From Citreicella sp. C3M06 (GTDB taxonomy: Bacteria; Pseudomonadota; Alphaproteobacteria; Rhodobacterales; Rhodobacteraceae), in contig NZ_JAHKQA010000047.1 in NCBI RefSeq assembly GCF_018860705.1, positions 262,113 to 296,072 on the forward strand: a stretch of DNA of 33,960 nt, written 5' to 3'. Shown here piece after piece: positions 1-8,259 of the stretch. The notes beneath the pieces are model-generated. The model was not told the origin of the DNA. It saw only the letters and a list, made by a program, of their open reading frames with translations, and made no database searches. Numbering within the stretch: the first letter of the stretch is position 1; every line of letters starts with the position of its first letter. A program made the translations under genes and the position numbers.

Positions 1-41
1 CCTTGCCCGGCAGGGCATTGCAAAGCAATGTCCCGAGAGGG
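1..41 (-). repeat. Micro-element copy A (41 bp)
   Basis: On the minus strand the copy reads CCCTCTC, arm GGGACATTGC, loop TTT, arm GCAATGCCC, then a TGCCGGGCA tail ending AAGG instead of GTG. It sits in the IS5 remnant in the same orientation as the transposase, just where the family usually has an Asp codon after the CIPGRK block. The window begins exactly at its end, as expected if the contig broke in a repeat. Confidence 0.85.
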
Positions 42-478
42 GGACCGAACGGGCGCCTTCCGTTTCTTCCGACCCGGGATGCAAGGATATATCTTCTTGT
101 CCTGAAAGACTTCTCTCAACGAGTCGGCATCGTAGCCACGATCTCCGAGCAGCCACTTTACGTTGGGCAATCCGCCGATCAGCGCAGGCACGCCGATGTA
201 GTCTCTGACAGGGTCGGCGCTCAGGAACAGGTCGATGGGCCGCCCTTTGCCGTCACAGATGGCGTGCAATTTCGTGTTCATACCGCCTTTGGTTCGGCCA
301 ATCAGACGCCCACGCTCCCGTTCATGGCCGCACTCGAACCAATGGCGCTTGGCCATTCACCTCTAACGCTTCCAGCGGTTGTAGAGCGTCTTATGCAGGC
401 CACATTCCCTTGGCGCATCACGCCCTCTCAAGCCATTGCAGTTGAGGAATATAATGTTGCTCACTACGCGCCGGTCAT

Positions 479-519
479 CCCTTTCGGGGCATTGCTTTGC
501 AATGCCCTGCCGGGCAGTG
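479..519 (+). repeat. Micro-element copy B (41 bp)
   Basis: Head CCCTTTC, arms GGGGCATTGC and GCAATGCCC around a TTT loop, tail TGCCGGGCAGTG. It lies opposite to the transposase sense strand. Removing it rejoins the HGKP block to DDRR(V), the usual family order, with the break at an Asp codon. Confidence 0.88.
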
Positions 520-703
520 AACGCAAGGCTTGCCGTGGGGCTTCGAAAATTGGGGCTCCAAGCACGCTATCTGCGCTTCGGTCAGCCCGAAGAGATCAGA
601 CATGTCATCGCTCCTTTGGAGAGCCCTGAGCCTTACCGCTAGTATTGATGCCTTTTGGGACAGACACGTATCGACAAAAACAACGGGCAGCGCTGAACCT
701 ATT

Positions 704-1167
704 TATGAAGAATAACAACAGAATCCCCAGCGGGGCCTCGCGCCAGTAGGGCAGCAATTCGACCATCATCAGCCCCAGTTCGGACGTTGGCGCACGCCTT
801 CCCACATGCACGAACCCGAGGGCGGCAATGGACATGATCGCCGTGGCCGTGCCGGAGAGGGCATGGCGGGATCCTTGGCTGCAAGCCTCGTCCCCGTCCA
901 CGGCTCCATCGCCAGCAATCCCGGAAGCGCAAGCAGCGCATCGGCAAGACGGCAAAACACCGACCGGCCCGGATGATCATAGCCGAGGGGCGCAGCGGCC
1001 TCGGGACCGGTCAGCGCCTTCATCAGCGATTGCGCAACCGGATCGCCCGGCAGGATCAGCGGGCCAAGCAGGGACAGGGCGGCAACCAGCACGATCAGGA
1101 CCACGCTGGCCAGGCGGTCCGCCGACAGCGGCGGGCGCCGAGAGGCGGTAACGTCCAGAAAGCTCAT
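704..1167 (-). pseudogene. Nickel/peptide-type ABC permease (NikC/DppC-like), frameshifted and truncated
   Basis: From an ATG at 1167 the minus strand encodes a transmembrane start (LASVVLIVLVAALSLLGP) and a DPVAQSLMKAL...GYDHPGRSVFCRLADAL block typical of the second permease of family-5 peptide/nickel importers. The frame is then lost. A C-terminal block, LGFVHVGRRAPTSELGLMM, is found in another frame near 770-830, after which the sequence runs into DNA next to the IS5 remnant. The start overlaps the end of the upstream permease remnant. The intact protein would have formed half of an inner-membrane channel. Substrate cannot be told from the sequence; the neighbouring zinc genes hint at a metal or metallophore. 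Confidence 0.72.
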
Positions 1168-1694
1168 GCTGCGACCCCCGGATCCAGACGCCGCACGGCG
1201 AGGTCAATCGCGGCATTGACGGAGACGAAGCCACGAGCAAGCACCACGCTGTGCCTTGCACCATCGGCACATCGCGCATGAAAATCGCATGCTCCAGCGC
1301 GTGGCCGATGCCCGGCCAGCCAACGCAGTTGCGCGGCAAGAACCACGCTCCGAACAAGGGCCACGAGAAACTGCGGATCGGCCTTGATGCCGGTCGACGT
1401 GACCAGCAACTCCCGGTCAAGCATTCCGCCGGGCCTAAGCCTCGTGAGAACCCCCAAGGGCGTCCCGATCAGACGCGACAGCAGAATGGTCACCACCGCC
1501 AAGGACACCGACGCGCCAAGCTGGTGCGCGATTGCATCGACAACCGGCTGTTCGGTGACAAGTGACATTCCTAAATCCAACCGAGCCAGATCGCACAGCC
1601 ATAGCGCCCGACCGCATCACCGGACAGGCTGCGCATCATGATGAAACTGGCGGTTCCGATCAGCGCCGCCACCATGATTGCCCGCATCCTCGGG
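1164..1694 (-). pseudogene. Nickel/peptide-type ABC permease (NikB/DppB-like), frameshifted
   Basis: An N-terminal membrane segment (VAALIGTASFIMMRSLSGDA) appears near 1690-1620. A stop and frame change follow, then a clear permease stretch, QLGASVSLAVVTILLSRLIG, with TPLGVLTRLRPGG after it. Further frame changes lead to a terminal block (GFVSVNAAIDLAVRRLDPG) that matches the usual C-terminus of these permeases. At least three disruptions are needed to read it, so it is a pseudogene. It was probably co-transcribed with the binding protein upstream and the second permease downstream, which overlap or abut it. Confidence 0.72.
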
Positions 1695-2525
1695 ATAGCG
1701 CAACATCTCCCCTGCGATGCCGGTGCGGCCAATGGCGAGGCTCCGGGCACGGCGCACCTCTGGTTCGGACAGGAACGGATGGCCAGCGTTCACCTTGATC
1801 AGCCGCGCGCGGGGAATGGCGCGCGATAGCCCGTCGGCACTGTCCAGCATGTTCCGCTGCGACACGCTGGCCGGATCGAGCACGAAGACGAATTCGGCGT
1901 CACCGGATTGCGCCATCAACGCCCGCGTTTTGACCCGGCTGACGGCGGAATAGCCGACATCGGCGATATGCGGCGGCGCCACGAGCAATCGGTGAATGCC
2001 GTCGCATCGAGGCAGAGCGACGGGACCATAGCGGTGATCCCCGTGCCATCCGCTGCAAAAGATGCCGGCGACATGATCTGCGAGCGCAATTCGGCAAGAA
2101 CCGCCGCCAGCGGTTCGGACAGCAGAACCATGACCGCGCCATCGCCCGCCGTGGTCCAGGTGATCGGCACATCCGCCAACGGTCCGGGTTTGGCGCGCGC
2201 GATCTTCGGCGCATTGACACCCCTTTGGCGGTCATTGCGGCGCCATCGTTGAAAACACGCCATCGCGCAAGGCAAAATTTCAGGTCAGCCCGTCCTACGA
2301 GACCTCCGATGACGTGACCAGACCGGGTGTCAGGTCGTCCTCGTGGCTGGCGTTCACCAGCGTCTCAGCCATGCCCATCCGGGTGAAGATGTAGCCGCCT
2401 ATCAGCGGTTCCGGCGACTGGATTTCGAACTGCGCGGCGATATCGAGCGTGCCGTCGGCTTGCGCGAGCGTTGGCATCAGGAGGCACACCGCAGCCAAAG
2501 CTGACGTGAGAAAGGGGGTTGTCAT
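1695..2525 (-). pseudogene. Family-5 solute-binding protein (NikA/DppA-like), decayed
   Basis: The ATG at 2525 overlaps the stop of the upstream small gene (TCAT on the plus strand, i.e. ATGA in the coding direction), and the first residues form a good signal peptide ([18 protein letters not shown]). A lipoprotein cysteine is not evident. The reading then gives GMAETLVNA and a premature stop after SSEVS, another stop where a Trp codon is expected in DGLTW, and later blocks in other frames (PITWTTAGDGAVMVLLSEP, SRVKTRALMAQSGDAEFVF). The C-terminal half is missing, apparently fused out into the permease remnant. The functional protein would have captured a peptide, nickel or metallophore in the periplasm. 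Confidence 0.75.
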
Positions 2526-2848
2526 CTGTTTGAATCCCGATGAGTGCCCGGGTGATCTGCCGCGATGAGGCGGCTCTGAGCATAGCGGTCGCGGGCAAGG
2601 GTTTTCTGCTGGGCGCGATCAAGCCGCGCCAGCACGTCTTCGAGGCTCTCGCCGCGCGCCCGCGCCTTGCGCAGGATCTTGCGGCACGACGCAGGCGACC
2701 AAGGCAGCGCCGCCTGTGAAAGCCACGATCTGACGGGGGCTGGCAGCGCATCGAAGGCCTGCATCGGGTCCTCGTGGCGGCGCCTTGTCCTGAGGCTGGT
2801 CGCGCCGCGGTTCGTGGCAGCAGAGCCGGAAGCGCGCCGGTGTATCAT
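2522..2848 (-). CDS. Small basic protein, DUF6525-like, coupled to the ZigA-type GTPase gene
   Basis: The 108-aa product is Arg/Ala-rich with no signal peptide or membrane segment, so it is probably cytoplasmic. Its core reads [20 protein letters not shown], then [11 protein letters not shown] and a segment with [16 protein letters not shown], which I associate with the rhodobacterial DUF6525 family of unknown function. The start codon overlaps the stop of the upstream GTPase gene (ATGA), and its own stop overlaps the start of the decayed binding protein (ATGA), so it sits in a tight operon. The reading frame is intact although its downstream partners are dead. No role can be assigned; context suggests a link to zinc limitation. 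Family name is from memory, function unknown. Confidence 0.7.
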   Translation of the reverse strand: MIHRRASGSAATNRGATSLRTRRRHEDPMQAFDALPAPVRSWLSQAALPWSPASCRKILRKARARGESLEDVLARLDRAQQKTLARDRYAQSRLIAADHPGTHRDSNR

Positions 2849-4056
2849 GCCGCCTCCGCGCGCCGCCAGACCGGGAACGGATCGGGCATGTCCGGCAGGG
2901 CATCAGGGCCGGGCGCAAGATGTTCGGGCACAAGACACGCGTTAAGCCGCGCCTTGATCGCGGGCCAGTCGACACCGGCACCGATGAACACCAGCTCTTG
3001 GCGACGGTCCCCCCAGGGCTCGGACCAATGCGCGGCCATGTACGCGCGCGCGCCTTCGTGATCGGGCCAGCGATCGCTGGGAACCGACGCCCACCATGTG
3101 CCAAGCGGCTTGACCGAGGACAGCGCCCCCGCAAGGCTGAATTCGGCCACCCATTCGGGTCGTGTCGCGATCCAGAAATGCCCCTTGGCGCGGATCACGC
3201 CGGGCAGATCACCATTCAGCAGCGCCATGATCTTTTCCGGCTCGAACGGGCGGCGGGCGCGATAGACGAAGCTGGCGACGCCGTATTCCTCGGTCTCCGG
3301 CACGTGATCGGCAAACCCGTAAAGCTCTTTGGCCCACATCGGATGCTCATGCGCCTTGTCGAAATCGAACAGGCCCGTGTTCAGGATCGCATCCGCGGGC
3401 ACGTCGGAATGGCTGGTCTCGATGATCCGGGCATCGGCGTTCAGGCTGCGGATGATCTTGCGCGCGGCGTCCACCTGTTGCGGCTGCGCATCTGCGACCT
3501 TGTTGAGGATCACCACATCGGCGAATTCGATCTGTTCGACCAAAAGGTCGACCAGCCGACGCGCGTCCTCCTCGCCCAGCGTTTCGCCCCGCGCACTCAG
3601 GAAGTCATGGCTGGAGTAGTCGTTGAGCAGGTTCACCGCATCGACCACCGTGACCATCGTATCGAGGCGCGACACATCCGACAGGCTTTCGCCAGCCTCA
3701 TCACGGAAATCGAAGGTTGCCGCAACCGGCAAGGGTTCGGAAATACCGGTCGACTCGATCAGCAGGTAATCGAAGCGCCCGTCCTCGGCCAGCCGCCGAA
3801 CCTCTTGCAACAGGTCGTCGCGCAAGGTGCAGCAGATACAGCCATTCGACATTTCAACCAGCGTTTCGTCGGTCTGGCTGAGGTTCGCCCCTCCCTCGCG
3901 CACCAGATCGGCGTCGATGTTCACCTCTGACATATCGTTGACGATGACCGCCACGCGGCGCCCCTCGCGGTTGTTGAGAACCCTGTTCAACAAGGTCGTT
4001 TTTCCAGCGCCAAGAAAGCCGGACAAAACGGTGACGGGAAGGCGGGTGTCGCTCAT
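2845..4056 (-). CDS. zigA: COG0523 GTPase, ZigA-type zinc chaperone
   Basis: This 403-aa protein is a CobW/ZigA-type GTPase. Visible motifs are Walker A (GAGKTT, residues 16-21), the metal-binding GCICC motif (72-76), a Walker B-like YLLIESTG region and the base-recognition motif NKVAD (185-189). The C-terminal third is a CobW_C-type domain (from about residue 250, [12 protein letters not shown] onward). Family members bind zinc at the CxCC motif and deliver it to client proteins when zinc is scarce, using GTP hydrolysis. The start overlaps the stop of a small upstream ORF by four bases, and its stop overlaps the next start, so it is translationally coupled on both sides. A Zur-like site precedes the operon. 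The gene name follows the family; the client is unknown. Confidence 0.88.
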   Translation of the reverse strand: MSDTRLPVTVLSGFLGAGKTTLLNRVLNNREGRRVAVIVNDMSEVNIDADLVREGGANLSQTDETLVEMSNGCICCTLRDDLLQEVRRLAEDGRFDYLLIESTGISEPLPVAATFDFRDEAGESLSDVSRLDTMVTVVDAVNLLNDYSSHDFLSARGETLGEEDARRLVDLLVEQIEFADVVILNKVADAQPQQVDAARKIIRSLNADARIIETSHSDVPADAILNTGLFDFDKAHEHPMWAKELYGFADHVPETEEYGVASFVYRARRPFEPEKIMALLNGDLPGVIRAKGHFWIATRPEWVAEFSLAGALSSVKPLGTWWASVPSDRWPDHEGARAYMAAHWSEPWGDRRQELVFIGAGVDWPAIKARLNACLVPEHLAPGPDALPDMPDPFPVWRRAEAA

Positions 4057-4331
4057 CTGGGGATCTCCAGTGTTGGGATGATGTCGGGAAACAGCAGCGA
4101 GGCATGGCAGGCGCTGCCCGCCTGTGCCCCGTCTGCGAGGGCAAAGTTGATATTGGGCATGGCGCGCACGACGCCGCGGGTGGCAAAGACGCCCGCAACG
4201 CTGGTCTGCGCCATTGCCGCCATCTTGACGAAGGGCCGCGCCAGAGCATCGAGAAAGGCGCAGCCCCGCCGCCTTTCCGGCCGCGGAAAACCAGCAAGAC
4301 GCGTATCAGAAAAGGCAGCAGACGGCTTCAT
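4053..4331 (-). CDS. Unrecognised 92-aa protein, first gene of the zigA operon
   Basis: I do not recognise this protein. The ATG at 4331 lies two bases from a Zur-like 12-mer (4334-4345), and the stop overlaps the zigA start (ATGA). A longer upstream reading exists, but it would run through the terminator hairpin and the Zur site, so the internal ATG is preferred. The product has no signal peptide. It contains a moderately hydrophobic central stretch ([17 protein letters not shown]) and only two cysteines (FRPERRRGC... and GSACHASLL). With so little upstream leader it may be translated from a leaderless mRNA, or its start may be misplaced. It could be a decayed fragment kept for coupling, or a real small zinc-responsive protein. 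Confidence 0.5.
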   Translation of the reverse strand: MKPSAAFSDTRLAGFPRPERRRGCAFLDALARPFVKMAAMAQTSVAGVFATRGVVRAMPNINFALADGAQAGSACHASLLFPDIIPTLEIPR

Positions 4332-4333
4332 CT

Positions 4334-4345
4334 GTGTTATTACAT
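4334..4345. promoter_or_regulatory. Candidate Zur operator upstream of the zigA operon
   Basis: GTGTTATTACAT matches the palindrome ATGTTATAACAT, typical of alphaproteobacterial Zur sites, at 10 of 12 positions. It lies just upstream of the small ORF that leads the zigA operon, and downstream of the znuA terminator. Zinc-loaded Zur would block transcription here. Confidence 0.65.
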
Positions 4346-4374
4346 TACATTCACGCGTTAAACCGGCACCCAAC

Positions 4375-4406
4375 CCCCGCTGCGGCACGGCGTAACCGCA
4401 GCGGGG
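4375..4406 (-). terminator. Terminator-like hairpin after znuA
   Basis: CCCCGCTGCGG (4375-4385) pairs perfectly with CCGCAGCGGGG (4396-4406) around a 10-base loop. It lies 12 bases past the znuA stop and before the Zur site of the next operon, so it probably ends znuA transcription. There is no strong T-run. Confidence 0.7.
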
Positions 4407-4417
4407 AAGAGCAGAGG

Positions 4418-5461
4418 TCAGAGGCAATCCGCCAGCGAGGTCGCCAGATCGCGCAGGAGCTGGGGATAAAGGTCGGCACCCGGCGTCAGGCTGGACCCGA
4501 GCGGGTCCATCACCCCGGAGCGCGCATCGGACCCATCCATGACCGAGGCCACGATGCCCGGATTGAACTGCGGCTCGGACATGATGCAGCTTACGTTCTG
4601 TTCCGCGACACGGGCCTGAATCTCGGCAATCCGGGACGGGCTGGGATCGGTCGCATCCGACACCGAAATCGCCCCCGACGCGGGGAAATCAAACGCGGCC
4701 TCGAAATACTGATAGGCGTCGTGGAAAACGATGAAATTCCCCCCGCGCACCGGCTCTAGAATGGCGTTGATCTCGGTGCGCAGATCCGACAATTCCGCAC
4801 GCCCTGCCGCAGCGTTTGCATAATAGGCTCCGGCATTGTCCGGATCAGCGGCTGACAGTGCAGCAGCGATCGCGTTCAGCCACGCCGCGCCGTTATCCAA
4901 CGACAGCCAGGCATGCGGATCGTGCCCACCATGATCATGGCCTGCATGATCGTCGTGATCGTCGTGGTCCGCATGATCGTCGTGTTCTTCATGGCCATCG
5001 TCGTGGTCTGCATGATCATCGTGATCATCGTGATCGTCGTCATGGCCCGCATGATCGCCGTGGTCGTCGCCTTCATGCTCATCGCTATGCTGATGCGCCT
5101 CGAACAGCGCGCCTTCCCGCGTGGGCAATTCCGTGGCGCCATCGGCCTCGATCAGTTCGACAACGGCCGCATCGCTCGCCAGCGTGTCGATGGCATCCTC
5201 CAGCCAAGGGGTCAGATCAGGCCCGACCCAAAACACCAGATCGGCGCTCTGAAGCGCCTTCGCCTCGGAGGGACGCAGGTTGTATTCATGCGGGCTGGCA
5301 CCAGATGCCACGATGAGCGATGGCTCTCCGACGCCCGCCATGACGCGCGCCACAAGGGAATGCACTGGCGCAATATCGGCGGCCACATTCGGCACATCCG
5401 CAAGCGCTGTCCCGGCCAGCAGCGAGGCTGCAAGCGACAACGGGGCGAGGTTTCTGGACAT
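4418..5461 (-). CDS. znuA: Zinc ABC transporter periplasmic binding protein
   Basis: ZnuA captures Zn(II) in the periplasm and hands it to ZnuBC. The preferred start is the second in-frame ATG (5461), because it is preceded by GGAG at a 6-base spacing and begins a normal signal peptide (MSRNLAPLSLAASLLAGTAL-A). The upstream ATG at 5473 overlaps the operator-like sequence. Expected zinc ligands are visible in the motifs APVHSLV, ASPHEYN, DPHAWLS and VFHDAY. Between them is a long His/Asp loop (HGDHAGHDDDHDDHDD and continuing, about residues 130-180), characteristic of zinc-specific rather than manganese-specific members. Two late cysteines (VSCIM and the penultimate Cys) probably form the usual disulphide. 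It diverges from zur-znuCB. Confidence 0.95.
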   Translation of the reverse strand: MSRNLAPLSLAASLLAGTALADVPNVAADIAPVHSLVARVMAGVGEPSLIVASGASPHEYNLRPSEAKALQSADLVFWVGPDLTPWLEDAIDTLASDAAVVELIEADGATELPTREGALFEAHQHSDEHEGDDHGDHAGHDDDHDDHDDHADHDDGHEEHDDHADHDDHDDHAGHDHGGHDPHAWLSLDNGAAWLNAIAAALSAADPDNAGAYYANAAAGRAELSDLRTEINAILEPVRGGNFIVFHDAYQYFEAAFDFPASGAISVSDATDPSPSRIAEIQARVAEQNVSCIMSEPQFNPGIVASVMDGSDARSGVMDPLGSSLTPGADLYPQLLRDLATSLADCL

Positions 5462-5476
5462 TTCCAACTCCATGTG

Positions 5477-5488
5477 ATTTTATAACGT
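5477..5488. promoter_or_regulatory. Candidate Zur operator, znuA side
   Basis: ATTTTATAACGT matches ATGTTATAACAT at 10 of 12 positions. It lies 15 bases upstream of the chosen znuA start in the 56-bp gap between the divergent genes, so Zur here could repress znuA. Confidence 0.6.
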
Positions 5489-5507
5489 TTCATGCCGGGT
5501 ACAGGAA

Positions 5508-5519
5508 ATGTGATAACAT
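5508..5519. promoter_or_regulatory. Candidate Zur operator, zur-znuCB side
   Basis: ATGTGATAACAT matches ATGTTATAACAT at 11 of 12 positions and overlaps the zur start codon. An AGGAA that could be the zur ribosome binding site directly abuts it (5503-5507). Occupancy would block transcription start, giving autoregulation. Confidence 0.7.
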
Positions 5520-6036
5520 GACAAGTAGGCCAGAGACAGGTCATGACGCGCCGTCTGATACGGTCGGGTTCGATACTCACGACCATGCGGGTTGTATCAC
5601 TGCCGCAGTGTCTGCCGCCGAAGCGCATTGCGCGACCAACGGGCTGCGCTTTACGCCGGTTCGGCGCAAGGCGCTGGAAATCCTGTTGCAAGAACATCGC
5701 GCGCTTGGCGCCTACGAGATGCTCGACCTGTTGCGTGACGCCGGGTTCGGCTCGCAACCGCCCGTCGCCTATCGGGCGCTGGAGTTCCTTGTGGCCAACG
5801 GCTTCGCCCATAAGATCGAGCGGCTGAACGCCTTTGTCGCCTGCGCCCATCCGGGAGCCAGTCATTCGCCTGCCTTCATGATCTGCAGAGCCTGCGATTC
5901 GGTCGCAGAAGCCCAGTCGGCCCCGGCACGCGGCAGCCTCGGAGACGTGGCCCGCGCGGCCGGGTTCCAGATCGAGCGGACCATGGTCGAGGCGGTCGGC
6001 CTCTGCCCGAACTGCGCAGAGAAAGCCGCTTCATGA
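5518..6036 (+). CDS. zur: Zinc uptake regulator, Fur family
   Basis: The 172-aa protein has the layout of Zur. A His/Cys-containing N-terminus (THDHAGC) is followed by a winged helix (LRFTPVRRKALEILL...YEMLDLLR...PPVAYRALEFLVANGFAH) and a C-terminal dimerisation domain. The domain holds a HPGASHSPAF region and two CxxC pairs (CRAC and CPNC) that form the structural zinc site. Zn-bound Zur dimers repress zinc-uptake genes. An AGGAA lies 10 bases before the ATG, and the operator overlaps this region. The stop overlaps the znuC start (ATGA), so zur, znuC and znuB form one operon. Regulation by itself is likely from the site at 5508-5519. Confidence 0.94.
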   Translation: MTSRPETGHDAPSDTVGFDTHDHAGCITAAVSAAEAHCATNGLRFTPVRRKALEILLQEHRALGAYEMLDLLRDAGFGSQPPVAYRALEFLVANGFAHKIERLNAFVACAHPGASHSPAFMICRACDSVAEAQSAPARGSLGDVARAAGFQIERTMVEAVGLCPNCAEKAAS

Positions 6037-6800
6037 GCCTTGTGACAGTTGAAGACATCAGCGTCGGCTACGGCGCCGACACGGTGCTGACGAATGTGTC
6101 GCTGACGATCAAGCCCGGCGAAATCGTGACCATCGTCGGCCCGAACGGATCGGGCAAAACAACGCTGCTGCGCGCCGTGATCGGCGCGGTACGCCCCGCA
6201 TCCGGGCGGATCACTCACAAACCCGGCCTGCGTATCGGATATGTTCCGCAAAAGCTGCACATCGACCCCACCCTGCCGATGACGGTTGCGCGCTTCCTGC
6301 GCCTGCCGGGCGGCATACCGCGCTCTGTTTGCGCGCAGGTTCTGTCGCGCGCGGGCGTGCCGGATCTGTCGGGGCGGCAGATGTCCGGCCTGTCGGGCGG
6401 CCAGATGCAACGGGTGCTGTTGGCCCGTGCGCTGGTCAATGACCCCGAGATTCTGCTTCTGGACGAGGCCACCCAAGGCCTCGATCAACCCGGTTCCGCA
6501 GCCTTCTATCGCCAGATCGAAGAGGTGCGCAAAGACACGGGCTGCGCTGTCCTGATGATCAGTCACGAATTGCACGTCGTGATGAGCGCCTCCGACCGCG
6601 TGATCTGTCTGAACCGGCATATATGCTGCGAAGGCACCCCCGAAATCGTTTCGGCGGCACCGGAATATCGCGCGCTCTTCGGCTCGGGCACGGGGGGCGC
6701 GCTGGCGCTCTACCGTCACGACCATGATCACGCACATCACGAAACCTGCGATCACGATCATGGGCAGTCCCATCGCAGCAAGACCGAGGCAGCCGAATAA
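6033..6800 (+). CDS. znuC: Zinc ABC transporter ATP-binding protein with His-rich tail
   Basis: ZnuC powers zinc import through ZnuB. The 255-aa sequence shows Walker A (GPNGSGKTT, about residues 36-44), the Q-loop (VPQK), the signature LSGGQMQRV, Walker B (ILLLDEATQGLD) and the switch His (MISHELHVV). The last 30 or so residues are an unusual His/Asp tail (YRHDHDHAHHETCDHDHG, then QSH) on the cytoplasmic side, which could bind zinc and give feedback control of transport; that role is an inference. The start overlaps the zur stop (ATGA) and the stop overlaps the znuB start by one base (TAATG), so the three genes are coupled. Confidence 0.95.
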   Translation: MSLVTVEDISVGYGADTVLTNVSLTIKPGEIVTIVGPNGSGKTTLLRAVIGAVRPASGRITHKPGLRIGYVPQKLHIDPTLPMTVARFLRLPGGIPRSVCAQVLSRAGVPDLSGRQMSGLSGGQMQRVLLARALVNDPEILLLDEATQGLDQPGSAAFYRQIEEVRKDTGCAVLMISHELHVVMSASDRVICLNRHICCEGTPEIVSAAPEYRALFGSGTGGALALYRHDHDHAHHETCDHDHGQSHRSKTEAAE

Positions 6801-7588
6801 TGCTGGACGACTTCATGACCCGGGCGACACTGGCGGGTGTCGGTGTTGCCTTTGCCGCCGCGCCGCTTGGCAGTTTCGTCGTCTGGCGGCGTATGGCCTA
6901 TTTCGGTGACGCAACGGCTCATGCCGCAATCCTTGGGGTGGCGCTGTCGCTGGCGCTGAATATGTCGATCTTCACCGGGGCGGTGGCTGTCGCTCTGGCG
7001 ATGGCGCTGACCGTGACGCTTCTGACGGGGCGCGGTTATGCGATGGACACGCTTCTTGGCGTGCTGGCCCATTCGGCGCTGGCGTTCGGGCTGGTGGCCG
7101 TGTCGTTCCTGTCGGGCATCCGGATTGACCTGATGGCCTATCTGTTCGGGGACATTCTGGCGGTGTCGCGCGGTGATCTTGCGGTGATCTGGGGAGGCGC
7201 CGCGCTGGTCGTCGGGCTGATCGGCTGGCGCTGGTCGGCGCTGCTGACATCGACGCTCAGCGAAGAGCTCGCCTATGCTGGCGGCATCGATCCTAGGCGC
7301 GAGCAACTGGTCCTGACCCTTGGGCTTGCCATCACGGTCGCCGTGGCGATCAAGGTTGTCGGGGTGCTTCTTATCGCGGCCATGCTGATCATTCCGGCCG
7401 CCGCCGCGCGACCTCTGTCGCGCACGCCAGAAGAGATGACCGTGATCGCCGCCGTGATCGGCAGCGGGTCGGCCATTGCCGGATTGCGGGCGGCCTATGT
7501 GCTGGATACGCCCGCCGGGCCTTCGATCGTCTGCGTTGCGGCCTTGGTCTTTCTGGCGACAAGCCTTCTTCGCGCGGCGCGTCCCTAG
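6800..7588 (+). CDS. znuB: Zinc ABC transporter permease
   Basis: This is a 262-aa polytopic inner-membrane protein of the ABC-3 (ZnuB/MntB) family. Hydrophobic segments are spread along its length, and the family blocks GSFVVWRRMAYFGDATAHAA near the N-terminus and AYAGGIDPRREQL near residue 160 are visible. It forms the channel for zinc released by ZnuA and is driven by ZnuC. Its start codon shares a base with the znuC stop, and it ends the operon. The protein has the normal family length and no defects. Downstream is the 3' end of a decayed convergent gene. Confidence 0.94.
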   Translation: MLDDFMTRATLAGVGVAFAAAPLGSFVVWRRMAYFGDATAHAAILGVALSLALNMSIFTGAVAVALAMALTVTLLTGRGYAMDTLLGVLAHSALAFGLVAVSFLSGIRIDLMAYLFGDILAVSRGDLAVIWGGAALVVGLIGWRWSALLTSTLSEELAYAGGIDPRREQLVLTLGLAITVAVAIKVVGVLLIAAMLIIPAAAARPLSRTPEEMTVIAAVIGSGSAIAGLRAAYVLDTPAGPSIVCVAALVFLATSLLRAARP

Positions 7589-7599
7589 TGGCGAGTAGT

Positions 7600-8140
7600 A
7601 TCGACCTCGTTTTCCATGCGCAAAAGCCACTTTCCGGCAATCATATCCCAGCCCGCCGCCAGCCTTGGCCAGCGGCGCCTCCTTCGAGATCTTTGCCACG
7701 GCAATCTCGGGCAATACGGTGTATGCGCTGAAGGTCGAGGTGCCCCTGTAGGGATGGATCATCCTGCCCTCGTCGCTGACCCGCGAGGCGCCATCGAGCA
7801 TGACGCCTTGGCCTTGGGTCTTGCGGATGGTCTGGCAAAGGTTGCTCTTGCCCGACTTGATCTAGGGGCAGTTCGGGTCTTCGGGGGAAAAAGGGATGAC
7901 ATGCTCGCCCGGTTTGACCGAGGTCGCCCTTGCCCAGTTGCTCGACAATGCCGACGGCTTCGTGGCCGCGAACGACAGGGAAAAGCCCTTCGGGAGCGTC
8001 GCCCAGCAGCGTGAACATGTCGGTGTGGCACAGGCTGGTTGTGACGATGCGGATGAGGACTTCACCCTCTTTCGCTTCGTCGAGATCGATCTCCAGCGGA
8101 CGGTTCGACCTTGGCGATGTTGTGCGCCGGTTTTTATGAA
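7600..8140 (-). pseudogene. Zinc alcohol dehydrogenase (FrmA/AdhC-like), 5' part only, frameshifted
   Basis: The minus strand encodes EVLIRIVTTSLCHTDMFTLLG, then FPVVRGHEAVGIVEQLGKG, then VKPGEHVIPF in a second frame. A third frame gives QGQGVMLDGASRVSDEGRM and TFSAYTVLPEIAVAKIS. These are the N-terminal catalytic blocks of a class III (glutathione-dependent formaldehyde) dehydrogenase, including the zinc ligands of LCHTD and GHE. The NAD-binding half is missing and at least two frameshifts are present. The enzyme would have oxidised S-hydroxymethylglutathione or another alcohol. It diverges from the GlxA-type remnant, which may once have regulated it. Confidence 0.75.
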
Positions 8141-8259
8141 GAGTCTCGCTGTTAGCGAGGTGCTGCCGGATGGGATGTTGTCACGGCACGAGGTCGAGAC
8201 GTCAGACCCCTCCATTCTGGCCAATCAACGGGCTGTATTGGCCAGAATGCGGGGCAGAC

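Larger units (their letters stand above)
1..603 (-). pseudogene. IS5-family (IS427-like) transposase remnant, cut by two micro-elements
   Basis: Reading the minus strand from an ATG at 603 gives an IS5-type N-terminus (MSDLFGLTEAQ). It breaks after HGKP at the micro-element at 479-519, resumes as DRR, and later gives KTLYNRWKR, GRTKGGMNTKLHAICDG, a GDRGYDAD-like block and a CIPGRK block. The internal segment between RWKR and GRTKGG is largely missing and several frames are used, so the gene is dead. A second micro-element occupies 1-41, so the 3' end lies outside the window. The transposase would act on its own inverted repeats; I did not identify these with confidence. Confidence 0.8.

Noticed and set aside
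2920-3930. 336-codon plus-strand frame opposite zigA
   Set aside because: The minus strand encodes all COG0523 motifs; this frame is a complementary shadow.
4920-5080. Short direct repeats of the GATCATCGTGATC type, possible tandem array or CRISPR
   Set aside because: They encode the His/Asp loop of ZnuA; codon repetition explains them and there are no spacers.
8145-8175. Hairpin CTCGCT-GTT-AGCGAG followed by GTGCTGCCGG upstream of the GlxA-type remnant, possible tenth micro-element
   Set aside because: It has a 3-base loop and a partly similar tail, but lacks the CCCTCTC head and the GGGCAGTG end, and no host block is restored by removing it.
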